Shown here piece after piece: positions 34,121 through 45,892 of a stretch of 64,000 bases of DNA. Numbering within the stretch: position 1 is the stretch's first letter; every line of letters starts with the position of its first letter. Origin of the DNA: Pseudeuparius sepicola (Eukaryota > Arthropoda > Insecta > Coleoptera > Anthribidae). The notes under the pieces are model-generated. The model did no database searches and was not told the DNA's origin. It worked only from the letters and a program-made list of their open reading frames with translations. The stretch lies in contig OY987298.1 of the NCBI GenBank assembly GCA_963920635.1, positions 124,567,735 through 124,631,734 of the forward strand. Direction: 5' to 3'. A program made the position numbers and the translations under genes.

Positions 34121-34714
34121 CAGAGCTGGGCAGTATTCGAATACTTTTGTATTCGAATACTTTTCATTGTATTCGAATACAATATGAAATCAACGAATAC
34201 ATTTTCTCTCTCCTTCACTACTCCCCTTGTTTGCCTTCATCAGCTCCTGTAGAACGCCTTTTCTCATTTGCCACTATGATAGATACGCCCAGAAGAAATA
34301 ATGCTCTAAGCGATGAGCACTTTGAAGTACTCGTTTTATCAAAGGCTAATGCTAATAAAAAATAAATACTATATAATAAATGTGCTTATTATTTTTTGGT
34401 AATTTCTAAAAATTTGTCATCCATATAATTCAACCTTTGTCCTCTTTTGGTGACGCAAAAGTAAAAATAATTAATAATTACCTATTGATATTTTGATACC
34501 TATTTCACATAACAACAATAACAATGGCAACAATAATAGGTATACCAGTATGTATCCGTATGCGGTATCCGTAAAAAAGTATTCGGATACTCGTATTCGA
34601 ATACAAAAATTTCTAAAGTATCCGTATCCGCCCCCATTATGTATTCGAATACATTTAAAGTATCCGTATTCGGTAATCGAATACACATATTTGTTGTATC
34701 CGAACCCAGCTCTG
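34121..34714 (+). mobile_element. Deleted hAT element with exact 8-bp TSD
   Basis: The ends CAGAGCTGGGCAGTATTCG and the complement of CGAACCCAGCTCTG are flanked by CTGGAAGG on both sides (34113-34120, 34715-34722). Subterminal regions are dense in ATTCGAATAC / TATCCGTATTCG words. Of the 594 bp, about 150 encode the end of a hAT transposase; the rest of the gene is deleted. Confidence 0.92.
34219..34365 (+). pseudogene. hAT transposase C-terminal dimerisation (hATC) fragment
   Basis: The frame reads PSSAPVERLFSFATMIDTPR, then RNNALSDEHFEVLVLSKANA and a stop. SSxxxER.FS.A......R..LS.E..E.L..LK.N is the hATC signature found at the end of nearly all hAT transposases. The natural stop is retained while everything upstream is gone. 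Flanked by the element's own termini. Confidence 0.88.
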
Positions 34715-34722
34715 CTGGAAGG

Positions 34723-35704
34723 TACTGTTTTTCTAGGGGTTGTGTCATTATAAGGCGTGAATGGCAAACAAAATTATAGCTAGAATTATACAGGGTTAGT
34801 AAAAAGCATGGAAAGGTGCTTATATTTTCTGATATATTCGTTATTTAAGAAAAGTTTTAACAAAAGTCTTTAGGCATATTTTTTTGACGTAAATTGGCTA
34901 CATCCAATTTTTCTTAGCGTAAACAACTTCGTCGTTATGACAACCAAATGTGTTTTTTAAAATTGCATGATATGATTTTCTTTGTTTTTTTTTTCTGGAT
35001 ACGTCAGTATACAATTTGAATGTGGAATAAAATGAGAAAAAAAATTTGCTTTGAAAACGTTCCAATACATGGCGTCGCAAAGAAGTTCAACTGACAACGT
35101 TGCAATTACCCCTGCCCTCTCTCGCAGTTTGAAAGCTAGCCATAACCTCAAAAGCGTAAGTGACGACCGTAGAATTGGCGCAACGTTGCCGCACTTACCC
35201 GAAATTCTTGGTTTCTTGCTCATTTCTCATGCTTATTGGAAACAATTATGAGGCCGCGCCTGTACTTCATCATTTGATTCCTTACAAATTATTCATGGAA
35301 ATCAAATGAATTGCCTCCTGTCCTCCTTGGATCTTTGGCCGATATGATCTGTGCCAGTATTTGTATCATTTTACTTGAGAATTAATCCGGTTCAGGATAA
35401 GGGAAAAATTTAAATTGATCCTAATTGTATAGAAACAATCTTAGATTCCAAACAGAATTTCTCTTCTATGTACCTATCTTAATTTTTATCAGGTCAAATT
35501 TTATTTCATTTCGATGCTTTTACAAAAAAAAATATGTTGAAATATTTTCTCAATAAGTATGATCCAGAGCATTATTTTTGCAACGATTTAATTCTTTTAG
35601 GGGTTACATTAAAAAAAGTAAGTTTCACACGATTAAAATTCGTGTAAAATATTTTCTCCAGTGTTACTCCAGTTACTCAAATGTTACTCTTTAAGTTATA
35701 TGCT
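34723..35704. other. No recognised gene
   Basis: A patch at 35050-35250 is richer in GC and open in several frames (MASQRSSTDNVAITPALSRS on the plus strand) but matches nothing I know and shows no convincing splice sites. Confidence 0.4.
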
Positions 35705-35759
35705 AAATAAAAATTAAGGTCTTAAAATTCTCACAGCTCAATTTATTTTAATACAAACA

Positions 35760-35803
35760 GGCGACCGGTTTCGTGATTTTTAAGATAATCACATCTTCAG
35801 GCC
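35760..35803 (-). ncRNA. Hammerhead-ribozyme-like motif, Penelope type
   Basis: Minus strand in order: GGC (stem I), CTGAAGA core, GTGAT...ATCAC (stem II, 5 bp, with loop), GAAA core, CCGG minimal stem III, TC cleavage dinucleotide, GCC (stem I partner). Every invariant core position of CUGANGA...GAAA...UH is present and both stems pair. It lies downstream of the GIY-YIG fragment, where published Penelope-like elements carry such ribozymes. Confidence 0.75.
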
Positions 35804-36247
35804 AAGACTACAACACAGAAGTAAAATAAGTTAAATAAGTTAAACAAATTACAAACAAATAACTTACGCAGCCATAATGGCATTGTACATTGAAAACTAT
35901 ACGTCATAAGGTAAATTAAAGTGAAAAAAGGGTGCAAGCATTATACAAACAACAAATTATTTGTTAACAAACAGGACCAGAGTATAAAATAATAATGAAC
36001 CAGCAAGTAAGTGCAAAAATCCAAAAAACCGGGAAAGAACTACGTAGGAAAGCAAGGAATTCACTGTTGTTAGACTAAACAGCCTTTCAAATTGGTCAAC
36101 TAGATCACCAGATATCAGTGGAAAAGATAAGTGAATGTCTTAGATGATTCAAAATCAATTTGAGCATTTAAAACACTATCAAAATTAGTTTTACAATGTC
36201 TACATAATTCTAGTGATTCCAAATTATTCAAAATAAAACCCCTATTA

Positions 36248-36267
36248 CAGTGACTATATAGTCACTG
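36248..36267. mobile_element. 20-bp perfect palindrome at the stop codon of the GIY-YIG frame
   Basis: The sequence is CAGTGACTATATAGTCACTG. TATTA stands on its left and again on its right after an extra CT. The same palindrome occurs at the corresponding place in the other arm (36984-37003). Confidence 0.65.
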
Positions 36268-36513
36268 CTTATTAGCAATATGTAAAATTTGGATATCTGT
36301 CTTCTGATTGAAAGAATGTCCCGTGTCAATCAGGTGGTTAGCAAAATGAGATTTTCGTGAACCAGTTTTTAAACAATTGGTATGTTCTTTTATTCTAGTT
36401 TTAAAGTTTCTGCCAGTCCTACCTATGTAAAAATGATCGCAATCTCCGCACTGTAACTTATAAACTCCACTCCTATCCAATATATGTATTTGGTCCTTAC
36501 TTCTAACGAACAA
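36262..36513 (-). pseudogene. GIY-YIG endonuclease fragment of a Penelope-like element (left arm)
   Basis: The frame encodes about 83 residues: a start in DQIHILDRSGVYKLQCGDCD, then FYIGRTGRNFKTRIKEH. GVY and YIG are the GIY-YIG motifs, with the conserved Arg following. CGDC supplies the cysteine pair usual in Penelope endonucleases. The natural frame is cut at CAG|TGA by a 20-bp palindrome (36248-36267). The reverse-transcriptase part is absent. Confidence 0.85.
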
Positions 36514-36629
36514 GTCATGTAACTATCCAGAAGCTTTAAAAGGAATTCTAAAGTGTTCCTTAAATATATAGAATCGACTTAAACAATTCTTATATCATTA
36601 ACCCTTCTTCTATAGACTCTGCTTCGGAT

Positions 36630-36989
36630 TTGAAATTTAGATCATTAACTTTCTTTGGTCCAACTTCTTATAGATTAGCTAATATATTTAAGGAACACTT
36701 TAGAATTCCTTTTAAAGCTTCTGGATCGTTACATGATTTGTTCGTTAGAAATAAGGACCAAATACATATATTGGATAGGAGTGGAGTTTATAAGTTACAG
36801 TGCGGAGATTGCGATAAGTTTTACATAGGTAGGACTGGCAGAAACTTTAAAACTAGAATAAAAGAACATACCAATTGTTTAAAAGCTGGTTCACGAAAAT
36901 CTCATTTTGCTAACCACCTGATTGACACGGGACATTCTTTCAATCAGAAGACAGATATCCAAATTTTACATATTGCTAATAAGCAGTGA
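36630..36989 (+). pseudogene. GIY-YIG endonuclease fragment of a Penelope-like element (right arm)
   Basis: This copy extends 36 residues further upstream than its partner (FRSLTFFGPTSYRLANIFKE), which is the linker between reverse transcriptase and endonuclease. The GIY-YIG block is almost identical to the other arm, with changes such as His to Lys before FYIGRTG. It ends at the same palindrome-borne TGA. Confidence 0.85.
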
Positions 36990-37003
36990 CTATATAGTCA
37001 CTG
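36984..37003. mobile_element. 20-bp perfect palindrome, second copy
   Basis: Identical to 36248-36267 and at the equivalent position, so it was present before the element was duplicated and inverted. Confidence 0.65.
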
Positions 37004-37400
37004 TAATAGGGGTTTTATTTTGAATAATTTGGAATCACTAGAAATATGTAGACATTGTAAAACTAATTTTGATAGTGTTTTAAATGCTCAAATTGATTTT
37101 GAATCATCTAAGACATTCACTTATCTTTTCCACTGATAACTGGTGATCTAGTTGACCAATTTGAAAGGCTGTTTAGTCTAACAATTTTTGCACTTACTTG
37201 CTGGTTCATTATTATTTTATACTCTGGTCCTGTTTGTTAACAAATAATTTGTTGTTTGTATAATGTTTGCACCCTTTTTTCACTTTAATTTACCTTATGA
37301 CGTATAATTTTCAATGTACAATGCCATTATGGCTGCGTAAGTTATTTGTTTGTAATTTGTTTAACTTGTTTAACTTATTTTACTTCTGTGTTGTAGTCTT

Positions 37401-37445
37401 GGCCTGAAGATGTGATTATTAAAAAAAAAAACGAAACCGGTCTCC
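37401..37445 (+). ncRNA. Degraded hammerhead-like motif (right arm)
   Basis: GGC, CTGAAGA, GAAA and CCGGTC are retained, but stem II has lost its 3' strand to an A-run (37421-37431) and the stem I partner is TCC. Expected to be inactive. Confidence 0.6.
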
Positions 37446-37917
37446 TGTTTGTATTAAAATAAATTGAGCTGTGAGAATTTTAAGACCTTAATTTTTATTT
37501 ACCAAAAAATGGACTCACACGTAGTAATAGAAATATTAAAGTAATATGTATTTTTCCCGCCCGCTCCTCGGTAAGTAGGCACTTTCCACACTCGATAGCA
37601 CGCCCGAAAGCTTAGGTAAGCCATGTTCGAGGTGCCTTGTTTTTAGTCTCGTTGCTATAGGTGCGAAAGTAGTTCCTAAGTATAAACAGTAATGCCTAGC
37701 AACACTTATGCTGCAAGGATCATAAAATATATGTCGCAACGCGAAACTTTAACTCAATTTTAATTACACAACGATCGATATATAAATAGGTTTTGACATT
37801 GAATAAGGAATTCAATGGTTTTGATCAAAAAGAATACCAATGATGGCAAAGATAAATTTAATAATATAAAAATTTCCCCAGTGTCAAATAAGAGTGGCTT
37901 AGACTGAAAGCGATATG

Positions 37918-37980
37918 CAGTTACTTAGCGCAGGGTTAAAGCACCCGAATAGTAAATCGCAGATCCCGGGTTCGATTCCA
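37918..37980 (+). ncRNA. tRNA-like / SINE-head sequence, weak
   Basis: An A-box-like TTAGCGCAGGGTTAAAGC is followed at a suitable distance by a B-box GGTTCGATTCC. The T-stem does not close and no acceptor stem is visible, so it is at best a tRNA-derived repeat head. Confidence 0.35.
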
Positions 37981-38450
37981 ATACAAAGTCCCAAATTTTT
38001 ATTTTTTTTAACATCGCTGCATTCTACCTCTTATATTTATCACTATCACTGATTATCATTATTTTTAGTAATTGAACACCGGCTATTTTGAAGATTATTA
38101 CTCACAGTTTACTTCATAGTGTACTTTAATTCAAATTACTTATAAATATGTATCTATTTGTCAGTAGCAGGAAAAATTTAATACATTACACGATACGCAA
38201 GCTCTTTTTTGGACCGAGGCAACGCCCACGTGAAAAGTGCACTTGGGCATCTTGCAATGTGAATAACTATTTGTGAGGAATTAACTTTTTTATGGTTAGT
38301 CTTTGATCCGTACAAAAAACTTAACTAGTGGTAAAGTTGAACCCCTGGAGCACGCGTATGAAATTATTTTTTTAATCAAAAATAAACGATATTTACACGA
38401 GAATTCAACGCCTGACTTAACTATTTGCAGTTGTTAAATTCGCTTTTTAA

Positions 38451-38596
38451 ATATAACTCGTGGTATGCCTAATAATAGGTAATACCCTTCGTTAATTTAT
38501 TACTCATTATAATCCCAATGCTACGAAAGTACCACTCCTGCTGCGCAGTCGTGGTATTTTAACGAAAGGTATTATTGGGGCACACCACTTGTTATA
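38451..38596. mobile_element. Small fold-back MITE
   Basis: The left arm TATAACTCGTGGTATGCC, then AATAATAGGTAATACCCTTCGTTAA; the right arm is the inverse (TTAACGAAAGGTATTATTGG and CACACCACTTGTTATA). Length 146 bp. Confidence 0.7.
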
Positions 38597-41384
38597 TTAC
38601 AACTGATAATGTATAATTGAACAAATGAAAAAATATATTATAAGGAAATATAATAAATTAATTAGGTACTATGTAGCTACCATAGCTGTTTTTGAACAGC
38701 ATTATTTGTAATTCCTCCAATATGTTACACACACTTCTCAGCTGGTTTCTGTTTCATTTATAAAAAAGTTTAAACAGTCCAACACAATCAAATTCTTTGT
38801 TAATATGTTTATACTCAACAAATAAACCATAGTAATTTCTATAATCTAGCTTTGCGTACCTGTTAGCAGTCTGTCTCATTGTAAATTTATACAGCACGTA
38901 CTCCGAGATTCAACATTTTGGCCAATAAAATGGCTTTTGTGTTTATGAAATTAGGGGTATTTGGAGACTAATCTAATTCGACGGCATAATACCTAAGGCC
39001 TAACAAGTAAGACACTTGTACCGCAATTTATAATAACAGGGCAAAAACTATTCGCACTTCTAAGAATAGGGTACTTGAGGAAATTTTACAAACTTGATAA
39101 AACAATTCCTGGACACTTGCCTAAGACCCTACGATTATTTAAAAAATATATATTTACGTAATTAGCAAGTTATTAGACTTTCTTTGAAATTTGGCGGGAA
39201 AGCACTTATGACGTCACAAGTGTTTTATAACGGCAATTTGGCAACATAGCGATACCACTGAAGTGTTCTGAGACATAACCTTATTCGTCAGTGAAAGTTG
39301 CAAGGAAAGTTGAAATTTCAAAATTCTAACCTCAAACTCTTAGACTTATGTTGCCCCGTGAAATCACTTTTTAGCGTTGATTGATTCCTTCCACCATCGA
39401 CGATTTTAGTCAAGAAGGGTTTTTTTCGTAAATACTTATTCAATCGTTTTTCTGTAAATTTTTTTGGCTAGGTTGGAATTCGGGCTCAGTAGGTACTTCT
39501 AAGCACTATGGCGTCTTCATAAACGCGCCTTCAAGATGGTCCCTAGGCCGAGGTTCTCTCTTTATTAATAACTCATAATACTGTATTCTTACTACAACGT
39601 AGGTACAAACCTTTGCAGTTTTATCTCATGGATTTCGGCAGATGCTAACAGCATCGAATTTCGGCAAATTACGGATTGTCCTTTCAGGGTCCATGTCCAT
39701 GATACCTTACCTTACACATCTAACAACACGATAACTAGGTCCGCAAACAATATATAATAGTAAATATCAATAACAAACTATAATAAATGGCACAGATATT
39801 ATCTACTAATATTTTGATTTAGCGACATACGAGATACGGAATGACAGTTGGCATCACGGGATATGTCATCTGCCGATCAGAAAACCATACGTGTTAGATG
39901 ACATGTGGATAGGTGGGCGGGTAATGTTGCCAAATACGCGAATATTTCCCCCATTATTGGTACCTGAATATTTATAGTATGTTCCGTATACAGATATTTT
40001 AACTAAAGTGTTACGTGGCTGAGATGAAGGATATAGTTTCCAGCGTGTGCAGCATAAACAGACACCATTTTGATATAGAGGACTCAATATACGGAACATA
40101 TTCGTAATAAAATGTCTTTATGTGACAAAATTTGGCGTTCTGGACAATAGAACGACGAAACTGTAGATTTCAGCCTGAACAAAATTGTGCAACTTTGTCT
40201 TTAATTATCATAAAAAATAAGAGTTAAAAGCCGTTGTTTCATTTATTACGTGTTATGTTGGTGCATCTACTGTAAACAGAGTACAATTTTAGAGCAATTA
40301 AAAATATTGTCAAGTACCCTATTCAGATAATATTTTTCAATGGGATGTGTATTTATATACCCGACTGATGTAACTTTTGCTTCCATAAAGTTACTCTACT
40401 CTCATAAAGACACTGGAAAAAGTGTGTGTTGCAGTTGAAGTGGAAAAATTAGAACGAAATTATTAAGGTAGGTAGGTAAATGTAAAACTGTAGTAGGTAC
40501 CTACTGTAATATTCGCCGACCTTGACCGTCACGGTGTGTTCAGTCCGCCACTGGAACAAGGTCTCCGATTTCCGTTGCCCGACTTCGATTAGTGCCTACA
40601 CATACATACAAGATACAACATTTCTGCATTCTTTCTTCGGTACGTGTTTAGGAAGAGAAAGAGAGAGCAAAAACGTTCATGTCAATTGGAAGGATGTTTT
40701 CACATCACCTTTTGCGGAGGATAGTCGTTCACTTGAGAAATTGTAGTAAATTCTAATTACCTAGCATGAAAATTCTTACTTCTTGTCGGCATTGCCGAGC
40801 TGCCTGCGCATTGTTGGTTTTCATGTAGGTATTTAGCGCAATTTTTATATCACCCAGCAATTTTCTCGTTGTATCCTTTTGCGATGAAGATTAATCTTTC
40901 GTAGATTACAGCAAAGTTTACAGAAACTTTGATTACAGTAAGGCATTTTGTTGTTTGTGGTAATTGGTGATTTTAAAATTTATTTACACCTATAATATGC
41001 TCGCTAAGTTATATAGGTCTGTGGTAATAATAAGTGACTTTATTTTAGCAGCAAGTTGCTGCTAAGCATTTCCTAATTATTATTATTACTTAAACATTTA
41101 AATTTCAATTTAAATTTTTAAATGGCAAATTTTCTAAACTAGTGTCTAAACTATTGAAGATTTTCAAACCTTTAAAAAAATGAATTATGAGAATTGTTTT
41201 GCTTTATAGCCCAGAGAAAAATTTAAATCCATGGTGATTACTTGGGAATGAGAAATATCGAAACCGGAGATAAGGACGAGTTATTTTCTTGAAATCAAAT
41301 TATAATTTGGGACTGCTGTGTTTTTGGGATGCAAAGGGAAAGAGTGAATATAAAAAATAAAAGGTAAAAAAACCTTTTTAAAAA
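38597..41384. other. No recognised gene over ~2.8 kb
   Basis: I see only a short inversion (TAGTATGTTCCGTATAC at 39977 against TATACGGAACATATTC at 40089) and a possible transcription-start-like TTCAGTCCGCC at 40539-40549 in a GC-richer patch (40510-40740). The frame there encodes an unrecognised peptide. Confidence 0.4.
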
Positions 41385-41770
41385 CAATGTACTAAAACGA
41401 ATAAAATAAAAAAAATTAAAGACTAAAAAACCTTTTCAAAAGCCATGTACTAAAACCAATAAAATAAAATAAGTCTAGGTTTTCGTTAAGATAATTAATG
41501 CCAAATTGCGACAAGTTTTTGTAAATGAAAAAGCTTGTCGGGCGAAATGTTCATAAAAGTAGGTACCAATTAATTTTATTGATAAGCAAGTATCTACTTG
41601 CCCTAGTATGTATTTTCTTTACAATTCAGGCGACAAGCTTTTTAATTTACAAAAACTTGTCACAATTTGGCATTGAATTATCTTAACGAAAACCTAGACT
41701 TATTTTATTTTTTATTTAATGCGTTTTATAGTACATGGTTTAAATAAAAGCTTGTTTTTATTTTATTTTG
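41385..41770. mobile_element. Fold-back MITE
   Basis: Inverted arms centre near 41590: AGTCTAGGTTTTCGTTAAGA and TGCCAAATTGCGACAAGTTT on the left, inverse copies at 41620-41705. The outer left part is itself a short tandem (AACCTTTT.AAAA.CCATGTACTAAAAC, two copies). Confidence 0.7.
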
Positions 41771-41805
41771 TGCTTTTTAGTACTTATTTGATTCCCATAT
41801 CAGGA

Positions 41806-41995
41806 GGGTGGTAAAGAAATTTAGTCCGCCATCTTGGGGCATCCGCTATATTGGATTTAGTATGACGTCACTTACTCGTCAAACCCTTTCATGTGATACT
41901 CATGTCAAGTAGGTTGTGCAGAAATAGGTAATCCGCCATGTTCGAGCGGCCGCCACATTGAATTTTGTGTGATGTCACTAACATTATCGTTTTCT
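41806..41995. repeat. 'ATGGCGGATTA' tandem repeat family, copy 1
   Basis: Two diverged units around GTCCGCCATCTTGGGG / ATCCGCCATGTTCG with TGACGTCACT and AAACCCTTTCATGTGATACTC. The same family in the opposite orientation lies at 57160-57425. Confidence 0.65.
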
Positions 41996-42713
41996 ACTCT
42001 GGGAGTTTCAAACGGTTTGAAGTTCTGCCGAAATAGACCTTAAATCAGTATTTAGTAGGTTACTCATTCGGAATTCGGCTATGCTTAGAGTCTTTAAATA
42101 CACGAGGCTTAAATTTAACATCTTTCACTGCTAGAAAATAGAATCAAGTCTGTCATTTTATTAGGTTACTCAACATAAGATGATGATTATATACAAAGTA
42201 ATAACTTATCTAACTTGCTAGTAGAGAGTTAGTTCCGGTAAAATAAATAATTGTAACCAACAATAACTAAAATCAAAATTACTTTAAGGCACAGACATGA
42301 GCTAAACAAACATCCATGGTGATCACGATAAACTAAAGCATACTTAGTAAAAACATGGCTAAGTATAGCAGGTGAATAGAAATATTGTCCTAATTAAAAA
42401 CCTTGCGTTTCAACATCCCCAACTGTGCTTAAAGATAGGGAAATGCGGTGTTTTTTCATACTTTTTGAGTAAAAATTGGCACTTACGGGGAATGAACCTG
42501 TTTTTTTAGCCAGTTTTCTCTGTGTCGTGAAAACTCTACTTTGGTGCAACATTTTAGGCCTTATCTCAATTTTCAAGGCCTATTACCTACGTTTTTTTTT
42601 AATAAAATATGACGAAAATCGTTTAGGGATATTTTTATTTAAAATCTGGCACAACACCGCTAATTAGGACACTCCAAAACTCCCACATACCACAGCAAGT
42701 TTGAACAAAAAAT

Positions 42714-42850
42714 ATAGGGAGTTCCATTCTACAGGGTTCCAAAGATGAGCAAATGGAAATTTTTAAGGCCGGGCCGTATTTGAGGGGGGTTTTGGGGTTT
42801 CCACCCCCCCCCCCCAAGTACCACCATTTTATATGCTTTTGCACCACCAC
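42714..42850. repeat. CAGGGAGTTCCATTC-type repeat fragment
   Basis: A diverged start of the family (TATAGGGAGTTCCATTCTAC), followed by a run of C (42804-42815). Confidence 0.55.
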
Positions 42851-43351
42851 TAGAACGAGCTCCCCGCGCATCAGTGAGTGTAATAATTTATTAAACTATT
42901 TGAAGATTTATTTATTATTTTTATGAAAGGTTTAGTTAGGCAAGAGGCGCGAAGAAATCTTTTACCATACCTACTGGCAATTCTAAAGGTGTCGTCGGGC
43001 CAGGCGAAGAATGTGTAAGAAAATATCTGTAATAATGAGAAATCAAATAAATAGAAAAGGGAGATGGAATATTCAGCTATTATTATAATAATATTTAATA
43101 TAATTTGAAAATATTCACTGCAGCTTGTAAATGTGAAGATATTGGGATTTCCTAAGACCAATTTTAAGTAATTTTCTTTAACATTTCTAAAAAATTTCGC
43201 CTGCGACGCATTTTACAGAATCACTTTCGTATGAAAAAATAAGAGGGCATTCGCCCCACATTGTGGCAGTTATAAATGCACTTCAGATGTATCTTCAAAT
43301 AAGTTTACTTTGGAACTTCAGATTTGTATGGGGTTAAATATACATGCAAAG

Positions 43352-43592
43352 AAGTCACGTGACTCAACTCGCCATAAGAGCGCAAGATATACAGACTTTC
43401 ATATACTTCGCACGTATAAATAGCTACTTCGTATAACTAAATGAAAAATATTTAAACTCTCCAGAGAAAATGAGATTTGGTTGGAAGCGAGGTTGGAAGA
43501 AATTAAGGAAGTGGCTATTTATATGTCCGACGTATATAAAAGTTGGTATATGTCTTGCGCTCTCATTGGTGGATTGAGTCACGTGACACATA
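43352..43592. mobile_element. MITE with GTCACGTGACTCAA ends
   Basis: Terminal GTCACGTGACTCAACTCGCC pairs with the inverse GGATTGAGTCACGTGAC. Inner arm words GAGCGCAAGATATAC and TATAAATAGC also have inverse partners. About 240 bp. The terminal GTCACGTGAC is itself palindromic. Confidence 0.65.
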
Positions 43593-45404
43593 ACCTTATT
43601 TCTACCCTCCGATGGATGATGAATTAGCTTGTTTACTAAGTCGATTGGATGATGTCCGAGATTATTCAGACCTATCTTGTCTCATATTTTATATTGCGTA
43701 TGCCCTCCTTCTTCGGCGATGGGCGCTGCGGTATGAAAAATGAAGTGGTAATTATTTCCAATGGTGTAACCCACTTGTTTGAAAAAAATGACAAAAATTG
43801 TCCCTCCCTACCAGAAATTAATTTCTATATACATCACTGAACTGATCTAAACTCATCGCCCCAGCCTACTTTTTTAAAAAGTTACATGCAAAAAATATAC
43901 CCTTCTAGTGGCGTATCAATTTTCAAAAATTAGATAATTCCTTGCCGGGGCCCCGCACCTTCATCCGGCACCCGGTCCCACAAAAGCTTGAGCCGATCCT
44001 GAACTGAACAAATTTTCGTCAGATACGGCCCTGGTTTCAGTAAAACAAATATTTTTAATAAAACCCAAAAAAATTCCTTTTGTTTTCTTCCTGGTAGTTC
44101 TAATAGATCAATTAAATCAAATTAAAAAAAAACAGGAAAGTCCAATATCCTTAATTTTTTTCGACTAGTTTATAAATGATTTTTGTAATTTTTTTACTAA
44201 AAAAAATCCTAGTAGACCTTGAAAATTAAGACCTGAAGTTTTGCACCAAAGTAAAAAAGAGTTTTGAAGACCTATCTTTAGAAAAAATCGGATGGAAAGT
44301 AAAAATTTTACTGGGATGCTTTGATTTCAAATGGACCACGATTTATAATATGAACCATGAAAAACCCGCATAAATACAAAAATCCTTATTTTTGAAATTT
44401 TTGAAGATACAGGGTCGTCCTTAAGAGAGCAGTATGCATGTATTTGTATTTTATTAAATTTTACTAGCAAACTTCTCAAATAGGATGCAGATATATTTAG
44501 ATTTATAATTTTATGTATAACAATAAATTCTAAAAAAAAATCAACACTCATCCAGTTCAATTTATTTGTCATATCTATAATTCTACTATTTCGCATTATC
44601 TGCATTCTGTTGATATCAGATGTATTAGATAAATACAAAATACTCCTGCAATATCTAAAATAGTGCAGTATAATAGAATAATTCTAATTTTGTAAATATT
44701 ACAAATCAACTTTCTAGTCCATTCACTTACATAGATATACTTACACTTACTTCTGATAGTACACCATTTTTTTAAATCTTTTTACATACAATATATAGTA
44801 GACGTGTTCTATAAATTATAATTTTTTTATCCATCAACACACCTAAATATGTAATTAAAATTTTAGGATTATCAATTTCAAATTTGAAATTTTCATTAAA
44901 GCTATTATATTTATAAATGTATAATTGGTGACAAAATAAAATAATTATTATCAAAGGAATAAATTCGCCATTACCACCAGTCGACTTATGCTCAATTGGC
45001 TTATTCCCAACGAAAATCGAGAACCAATGCTGTAGTTCAATGCCGGTAGGGGTATTAGCCCTCGGAGTAGTTGTTTCTGTTGGTTCTATCTTTTGGTTAC
45101 TTCGAATTTTTTCCAAACATTTATACATTTATACACTATTACTAACTACAAAATGAATTTCATTCTATTATTATATGACCCCCTCTCCATCGATAAAGTC
45201 TAGCTACGGTCCTGATTTTGCGTCTGCAGGGACGGACTGGGTACGAAAATATTGGCGGGCTGATGAAACCAGCGGCGCCAGCGCCTGGCGCCCACTATAA
45301 AAAGGCAAATACCTATATATCAGTTCGTCTTATATTGCTATAAAAATACAAAAAATATAAAAAATAAATATATCTTTAAAAAATATAAAAATAAATAAAA
45401 AACA
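43593..45404. other. No recognised gene
   Basis: AT-rich DNA with several short, low-complexity frames on the minus strand. None shows a recognisable motif. Confidence 0.4.
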
Positions 45405-45885
45405 CTTTTTCTTGAAGTCGGCAGTGAAGTGTCTCAAAATCGTCATTAAAAGCTCAGAAATCGGCACTGAAGTAGCCCATTATTGTACGATTTTTTCAAT
45501 AAGGAGGCCTTGGAGAGATGTAGGCATCAAAAACGTCAGACGCGGAGCCATCGCCCGTCAAAGGCGACCAAATATTCAAAACCCGGCCAATAAATCCCAT
45601 TTAACTTTTCGTACATATTGCGAAATTGTTACCTATAACAGCGCAATCTTTCAGTACAAGTATTTTAGTAGGTTTGAATATTAATCTATTTTACATGGAG
45701 GCTGCACAACAGGCAGCAGTTTGGATTTTCTGTCAGTAAGTGCCGTGTTTGGTCATACTTGACTTGACCTAGATAGAGCAATCGTCAAAGTCAAGCAATG
45801 CCGCGCGTAGTCGGTTCATGGACGGGTGATCCCTTATTTTTATTTTTCGCCCAATAAAACCTTTTTTTCCCGATTTCAAAAAAAA
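45405..45885 (+). repeat. ~490-bp dispersed repeat, copy 1
   Basis: Inverse partner at 56465-56945. Shared words include AATCGTCATTAAAAGCTCAG, CATTATTGTACGATTTTTTC, CCATTTAACTTTTCGTACA and CAATCGTCAAAGTCAAGCAA. Roughly 80-85% similar by eye, with small indels. No coding potential seen. Confidence 0.8.
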
Positions 45886-45892
45886 ATAAAAT

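Larger units (their letters stand above)
35705..37500. mobile_element. Two Penelope-like element 3' ends, head to head
   Basis: Arms 35705-36567 (reading leftward) and 36684-37500 (reading rightward) are inverse copies around a spacer of about 116 bp. Each arm carries, in order, the GIY-YIG endonuclease end, an untranslated stretch and a hammerhead-like motif. The left arm keeps about 50 bp (36018-36068) missing from the right. Neither includes the reverse transcriptase, so both are 5'-truncated. Inverted or partial-tandem arrangement is characteristic of Penelope-like elements. Confidence 0.85.

Noticed and set aside
37918..37980. A functional tRNA gene
   Set aside because: Box A and B words are present, but neither the T stem nor an acceptor stem closes; kept only as a weak tRNA-like call.
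40990..41022. Degenerate relative of the CACAGAC palindromes (right arm GTTATATAGGTCTGTG)
   Set aside because: The left arm is badly decayed and no flanking duplication is visible, so I did not count it as a member.
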